Source of the DNA: Callipepla californica brunnescens
Lineage: Eukaryota; Chordata; Aves; Galliformes; Odontophoridae
Assembly (NCBI GenBank): GCA_023055505.1
Contig: JALIRH010000062.1
Coordinates: 186,001-250,000 of the forward strand
Reading direction: 5' to 3'
DNA: 64,000 bases
Numbering within the stretch: position 1 is the stretch's first letter; every line of letters starts with the position of its first letter. This document shows, piece after piece, positions 58,251 to 64,000 of this stretch. The translations under genes were made by a program, and so were the position numbers. The notes beneath the pieces are model-generated. The model did not search any database. It saw only the letters and a list, made by a program, of their open reading frames with translations, and had not been told where the DNA came from.

Positions 58251-61200
58251 TTGGGTGCTCGCTAAAATTAAGAATAACTTAACTAGCTTAATATGAAGTT
58301 GTTAATTTGGGGATAAAGAAGCACTTTTCTTTACTATCAGTTATTTACAGAGAGGCACAGACAGATTGCCTGTTTCCAGACTGCAGTTCTTTGAAATTCC
58401 TAATGCAGGCAAACCTGGGTGCAAATACGCGAATGAACATGTGATTCTGTTACTTTATCATAAGATTTTTCTGCTATTGTGGTTTTCTTAGGTAGATTAT
58501 GATTATTGCCACTTCTCTTGAATAAAATTGATGCAAATTGATCTTATTTTTGTTTAAGGGGAGGAGGGGAGTGTTGCGTTTGTTTTTTGTTTGGTTCATG
58601 TGTGTTGGTTTTGTTTTTTTTATATTTTGAGAGGTGAAGGTAAGAAAACATGAAATATGTGTAAGTAGACCCACTACATAACACAGGAGTGAGTGCCAAA
58701 ACTTTGCATGATCTGACAATAACTGAGCAATGCTGGTAAAAGCAGACGAAAAAAGCCTTAAGCCATGTTTTTTGGATAACACAGACATATCCATGTGCAG
58801 AAAGTATTCAAGCACTTTTAGCCAGATGATACCGCAGCACAGCAACTTTTGACTTTTGACAGCTTTTACAGTGCTGCAGCTTTGTTTGTATCTGTCTTGT
58901 TGTGTGTTTTCCTATGTTCCCTGTATGGTGCTGTGCCATTAAAAAAAAAAAAAAAAAAAAAAAACACTATGTGGATGAATATGGGTATACATCACTTACA
59001 TCACTTATGTTTCCTGCTGGTTGGTAGCTTTCTCACTAGTCCTTTAAAGATGTGTCACTTCTAGTGGGTTTACAAAAACACATTCACATTTGTTTCAGTT
59101 TATTTTTAAAAAAGTGGTTATAGTCCTTGCAGCAGGGTAACATCACTACTGAAAGTCTGTGTGGTAATGGAGCAGCAATCTAGGATCTTTGTTTATTATT
59201 GTTTTGGTTAAAGGCCATGCCCATCCTCTTCATCATGCTATTTCTGCATTGTGAATCTGGTGCTATTCTTCAGCCAGTACACTTTTTTTCCATCTCTCAG
59301 TTTTAGTATGAGAGCCTATAGAAAGGCTGAGTGCCCTGATGGGTTCAAAGTGGTGGTGGTGGTGTTGGTGGTGGACTGTCTCACCCTGGAGTTGAACAAA
59401 GTGGAGGCTCAGTGCTAAGGGGTGAGTGCGTGCATGCACTCAGTCTGCAAAACAGTATGACGGATTAACTGAAACGTGTGAGGGGATGCAGTTCTGTGGT
59501 GGAACTCGGGAAGTCAGGTTGATGTCTGGACTCATAGATCTGAAAGATTTTTCCCTAACTAAATGGTTCAGTGTTTGTATTAACAAGGTTGGTGCCACAA
59601 GGACAAATGGGATTTCCATTTTTCCTTTGTTCCTGCTGTTGCACAGAAGGGCATGCATGCTGTTTGTGATGGCCCTCCACACCTGCCTTGTGCTCTTGTG
59701 GGGTGCACAGCACAGTGTTAGCTTTAGAAAACAGGAGTGCAGCAGCAAAAAAAAAAGCAGCCCAGAAAGCTGAAGTTACCAAATCAAAGACAAAGAAATG
59801 TGGACTGAAAAGTAAAACTTGGGTAGATCATAGTGTGTAATACCACTATGAATGCAATTCACAAAGAGATACTGCTATTACAAACAAGTCGAGAGCAAGA
59901 GGACCTGCAGAATTAAATCTGGAAGATGCTGCAGTGAGTAGGAGCAGAGACACAAGTCACTCATGGAACAGGTTATTTTAATTCCTGCTTTCTAGGGAGA
60001 GCATCTACCTGTTAAACTGCTGTGCCACATTAACCCCTTCAATGAAGTGTTTGAGCTACCTTTGAAGTGTTACTTTGAGTCTTTTACAGGACGTTAAAGA
60101 AAAAAAAAAAAAAAAGAAAAAGGAGGGCAGGAGGAAGAGAGGAGACCCAGGAACTTTGATGCTTGCTGTATCAGCCTTGTCCTACACAGATCTGCTGCAC
60201 AGGATCCGCTTGTGCTCTGTGTATGTGAGGAGCTGCACCACAGCAGAAGGGCTGCTGTGCCTGCAGGATGAGTGAAGCCTGCAGTCTTCAGTAGGGGTTC
60301 AGGTTGTGCTCCTCGCAGTTCTGGTTCATGGTTCTTACATGGGTTAAGCACCAAGCAGCTGCATCAGGATGTGCCTTAGAGCTGCAGGCTGGGAAAGAAA
60401 ACCCCATAGTGCAGTGATGTGACAAATAAGTGTTCACAGGGGAATTCTCCATGAGCCCTCAGGAGCTTGCCATGGCTGCAGTGCAGGTCGGAGTGAGGCC
60501 TTAAGTCACTCATTTCTTATAATGCTTTCACTGAGTTAACAATTCCTCCGTCAAGGACAAACAGCTTGGAGTCCCACTGATAACTGAAACCCTAAATGGG
60601 GTGGCAAGGGGAAAAATTTTGTCAAATCTCAGGAATCTGAGGAAAGTTCCCATGGGGAAAGAACACCAAATTCATAAGATACCAATTTCATCACAGTAAC
60701 ATGAGCACCTTTCCAAATTTAAGGTGCATTTTAGACTAATAAATGAAGAAATCGAAGGGGATGATCATAGTCAAGTCCTTTTATCACACCACAAGCCACT
60801 TAGTAAGAAAGTATCAGGAACTAATTGCTTTCTGATTGTCAGCAGTTTGCGGGCTGGTTTGACTCCGTATGGGTGTATATGTATGAGGTCACAGCTAAAC
60901 AGACTAAATGGTTTGCAGAGGTGGCTGTTCATTTGCAAATTCTTTGCAGACCTTTCTCCCACCCCATATCGAAGTTATTTCTGGTAGCTATTGTTCAGTA
61001 TGCTGCAGGAATATCCCATAACTCCTACAGGAAGTCTGTTTTGGTTATTAGTTTTTCACTTCCTTAAAAAGTCTTTCTCCTGATTCTAAAAATCCTTTCA
61101 TTGCTCTTCATCCCATGTAGTGTAATATTTTAACATTGCTTCTTCCTTTACGTATATCTCAGGAGTTCTGCATATTTTTGCCTCTGTCTTTTTTTATCTT

Positions 61201-61904
61201 TTTAAAACAATAGCTGTTTCTGCTTTGTTCCTCTATTAACATACATTTTTTTCATCTTTCATGATTTTGCTGCTGTTTGACAGACTACTTCTTTCCTAAT
61301 ATGTGGTGCTCATGGAAGTGGACATGGTACTGCAGTCCTTATTTATTATGCAGAAGAATTGTGTCATCTCTCCTAGAGATAAAATTCTCATTTACATGTC
61401 CCTCTATTTGCCTGCTTTTGTAATAGTGTGATGCTATTACCTCTTTCTGACATCATCCGTAATACCAGATTCTTCTCCATAGCCAGAAATGGCTTGTATT
61501 TATGTTTTCAATCATTTCTAAATGTAGAAATCATTTTCCCTAATTTTTGAAGACCAGTCCAGACTCCTTATCTCTAAGATAATTCCAGTCCCTTCCTCCT
61601 AAATGCCATCTGTAAATGGTTTTGTATCTTTTCTTGAATTCTTTATGCATCTTTATTGGCTCCCTTCTCACAAACAATTAATGAAAATGTCAGGTAGTAC
61701 AGACTTAGAAGAGGATGATCTGAAGTCATTTTCATGTGTTTTTCTTCATTGTCAGCACATCTTTATAAATGGCTGGGATACCACACTGAAACTCTTGACT
61801 GTTTTTCTTGTCAGTGGTTCAGCTCAGTTTATGTTATCCTGGAATAGTTGCAAAGATCATCATGTAAGTCTGAATAACGTTTTTTTTTCTGCCAAGACAT
61901 TGGA
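58251..61904. other. Intergenic sequence downstream of JAK2
   Basis: No exon, RNA gene or long mobile element is recognisable. It includes an A-run of about 24 at 58939-58963, a TGG-rich array at 59349-59376, an A-run at 60099-60114, and a GC-richer patch at about 60118-60480 of unknown nature. Open frames of up to 123 codons occur but show no family resemblance. In mammals relaxin/insulin-like genes lie on this side of JAK2; I see no such exon here. Confidence 0.45.
59349..59376. repeat. TGG-rich trinucleotide repeat
   Basis: TGGTGGTGGTGGTGTTGGTGGTGG, an imperfect trinucleotide array in intergenic sequence with no coding context. Confidence 0.75.
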
Positions 61905-62594
61905 ACTGAGTGCAGCAAGTTTGTAGATGACACCGAGTTAGGAGGGACCAAGACAGGCTCAAGCAGTGAGCTCTGGTAAACCTCACAAAGTTCAACAAAT
62001 CCAAGATCTTGTACCTGGGTCATGGTAACTTCCACCATCAGTGTGAGTTGGGGGATATAAAGATAGAGCACAGCACTGCCAAAAAGGACTTGGGAATACC
62101 AGTGAATGTCAAGTTGGTGCCCTTACAGCACAGAAAGCCAACCACACCCTGGGCTACATCAAAGGAAGTGCAGCCAGCAGGTTGAGGGAGGTGCCTCTTC
62201 TATGAGGACAGGCTGAGAGAGCTGGGTCTGTTCAGTTTTCAGAGAAGAAATCTCTGGAAAAACCTAATAGTAGGTTTTTGGTGTCTATAAGGGGGTAAAA
62301 AGGGAATCATTAGAAGGTCCTTTTAGGACAAGGGAAAATGGTTTCAAACTTGAAGAGGGTAGATTTAGATTGGATATAAGGAAAAAGACTTTTGCAGTGA
62401 GGGTGGTGAGGCACTGGAACAGGTTGCCCAGACCATTGGTTGATGTCCCATCCGTGGAGACATTCATGGTAAGGCTGTACAGGGCTCTGAAAAAGCTAAT
62501 GTAGCTATAAGTGTCCCTGTTCATTGCAGGGGAGTTGGACTACATTACCTTTAAGGCTCCCTTCTGATGCAAACAATTCTGATTCTATGATAAT
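61905..62594 (+). mobile_element. CR1 LINE fragment, sense, ORF2 C-terminus and 3' end
   Basis: It starts at GTGCAGCAAGTTTGTAGATG, in the RT palm/thumb segment, and continues to the CR1 3' end TTCTGATTCTATGAT near 62594. Internal deletions shorten ORF2 (for example between 62190 and 62205), so the copy is inactive. Confidence 0.87.
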
Positions 62595-62854
62595 AAACAT
62601 CTTAACTAACCTTTAGAACATTTGTGTTTGTTTCGCTGAAATCCAAAACTGTTGTTCTTCATCATCTTATAGGTACCAGCATATTTTTTTACTTGAATGT
62701 TTGCTGTATTTCCTCTTATACTGTAAATCGCAGCCAGACCATCCTGGATTCTTTGTCTAATTTTCAGAAAGTCCTTATCTTTGCCATAGGCGTTTTTTTC
62801 TAAACATCAGAAAGCTCTCTTGTCCACTTTGAATTCCCACAGGTTTGTATATGT

Positions 62855-63372
62855 AGACTGCTCTGAAACTGTGTTCTGTTGGCTCATGATGTCAGAGGTG
62901 GATGTTAGTGGTATGGCAGCACAGGTTGAACCTTCGCATCAATATTCCATTACATGTTGTTGCCATGTGACAGATGGCAGCAGCGGGGCAGACTGACAAA
63001 ATGGTGTCTAACATGGACTGGTGTATGAAGCAAAGGTGTGTCACTGAGCTCTTCTCTGGGGAGAAAATGGCACCTACGGACATTCATTGCTGAATGTTTA
63101 TAGAGATCAACAGCTGATGTGAGTACAGTGAGGTGGCGGTGGTATGTTTCACCAGTGGCAACAGTGATGTGAAAGGTAAGTCACGTTCTGGATGGCCATA
63201 CACTGCTGTCACACCATGAAATGAAGAGCGTCAGTCGGTTCATCAGTATGAATCTGCTAATTGTGGTGATTATTGAAAAGTGTTTGCTCTATCAAATAGT
63301 GTTATTGTGCTCCTTGTTGTAGTTTATATGGAAATAAATACGAGGCACTACTTTTGGAGCAACCTGTATAGA
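62855..63372 (+). mobile_element. Mariner-type DNA transposon (Galluhop-like), internally deleted, plus orientation
   Basis: The right end is the reverse complement of the 5398 element's end (GAGGCACTACTTTTGGAG at 63342-63359). The body contains TGAAGCAAAGGTGTGTCACT at 63027, the start of the mariner transposase helix-turn-helix region, also present in reverse in the first copy. The catalytic core is absent and the left terminal repeat is badly decayed (about 62855-62875). Confidence 0.75.
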
Positions 63373-64000
63373 TTAAATCTGAGGCTTCGGCCAGGAATAT
63401 TACAGTGGGATGGATGTGACTGATCACTAAGTGCTCATCCAGCTGCTCTCTCCCTCCCCTTTAACAGGATGAGAGAGAAAATATAATGCAAAGCTCACTG
63501 ATGGAGATAAGATCAGAGAAATCTCTTGCTATGCGCCATAGTGACCATAGATGGTTGGTGGTTATGTTTTTTGACTCTTCTACTAAATTACACAGGCCAT
63601 CACACAACTCTGCTTACATAAATTAGTTACTTATTTTGTACCAAATTAGAAAACATTAGTAAATATAACCATCTTAAAGTATTTTATTCCATCTTACACC
63701 TATAACAACTCACTCACTGGTCTCTGCGTATATTCTGCTCATCTCTGTTACGATGTTAAGTCTTCTCTGGTCAGAGAGGCTACGTAGCCAAACTCTGTTT
63801 ACAAGCACTGTGAGTTTTCCAAATGCTTAGTGGTATGTTTGCTTTTTGTAGTGTCTGCTGGGGGTAGCTCTGGCCATAATCTCTGCTGATTCCCTCATTG
63901 CTCAAAATGAACATCGTGGGCATTTCTGTGCTGACTTTTGTTGATATCTGCTGACTGGGGTTGACTTTCTCAGGTGACATCCTTGCATCCATGGCTCAGC
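63373..64000. other. Intergenic sequence, nothing recognised
   Basis: The last 628 bp show no exon, repeat tail or RNA gene that I can identify. Confidence 0.5.

Noticed and set aside
58474..58845. A 123-codon minus-strand frame as a gene
   Set aside because: It is low-complexity, with Lys/Asn/Thr-rich translation from AT-rich DNA, and no domain or splice context. Chance frames of this size are expected in 64 kb.
59426..59782. Opposed open frames of 115, 102 and 75 codons as a coding locus
   Set aside because: Three frames are open at once over the same bases, which reflects local composition more than coding; none resembles a known protein.
58250..64000. A relaxin or insulin-like gene next to JAK2, as in mammals
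   Set aside because: I looked for the paired-cysteine A-chain pattern and a B-chain motif in the frames and saw none; if such a gene exists it lies outside the window.

Overview
The window is vertebrate nuclear DNA, almost certainly from a bird and most likely a galliform such as chicken. It holds one recognisable gene, an intron-rich and intact JAK2 (Janus kinase 2) on the + strand. More than a dozen CR1 LINE fragments, many ending in the avian CR1 tail (repeats of ATTCTATG), and two internally deleted mariner elements of the Galluhop type also point to a bird. JAK2 is Z-linked in chicken, so a Z-chromosome origin is likely, but that is inference.

Layout. Positions 1-7264 are JAK2 leader intron or 5' flank, with one mariner copy (about 5398-5945) and one CR1 copy (about 6003-7099). 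I see no CpG-rich promoter there, so the first exon probably lies to the left. The 23 coding exons run from 7298 (ATG) to 54059 (TGA). All 22 introns are GT-AG and all phases agree. The spliced frame is 3,390 nt, giving 1,129 residues against 1,132 in human JAK2. The three missing residues are two at the N-terminus and one in the linker between SH2 and the pseudokinase. The 10.1 kb first coding intron is the most repeat-rich, with two sense and two antisense CR1 copies. Later introns carry further CR1 fragments, a probable solo retroviral LTR (34135-34663, minus strand), a CR1 fragment nested in another CR1 (37304-37413), and a GC-rich repeat-like block (about 48770-49370).

The 3' UTR starts at 54060, with poly(A) signals from 55707 to 58237. 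From about 58250 to 64000 the sequence looks intergenic, with simple repeats, a CR1 copy (61905-62594) and a second mariner copy (about 62855-63372) in the opposite orientation to the first.

Function. The encoded protein has the full JAK plan: a FERM domain and an SH2-like domain that bind cytokine receptors, a pseudokinase (JH2) that restrains activity, and a C-terminal tyrosine kinase (JH1) with all catalytic motifs and the tandem activation-loop tyrosines. I found no prokaryotic-type system, CRISPR array, tRNA, rRNA or second host gene. The most interesting points are a three-codon upstream ORF just before the JAK2 start, a 16-bp tandem duplication in the acceptor region of the exon carrying the V617 equivalent, a natural Glu at the human D620 position, and the nested and paired transposons.
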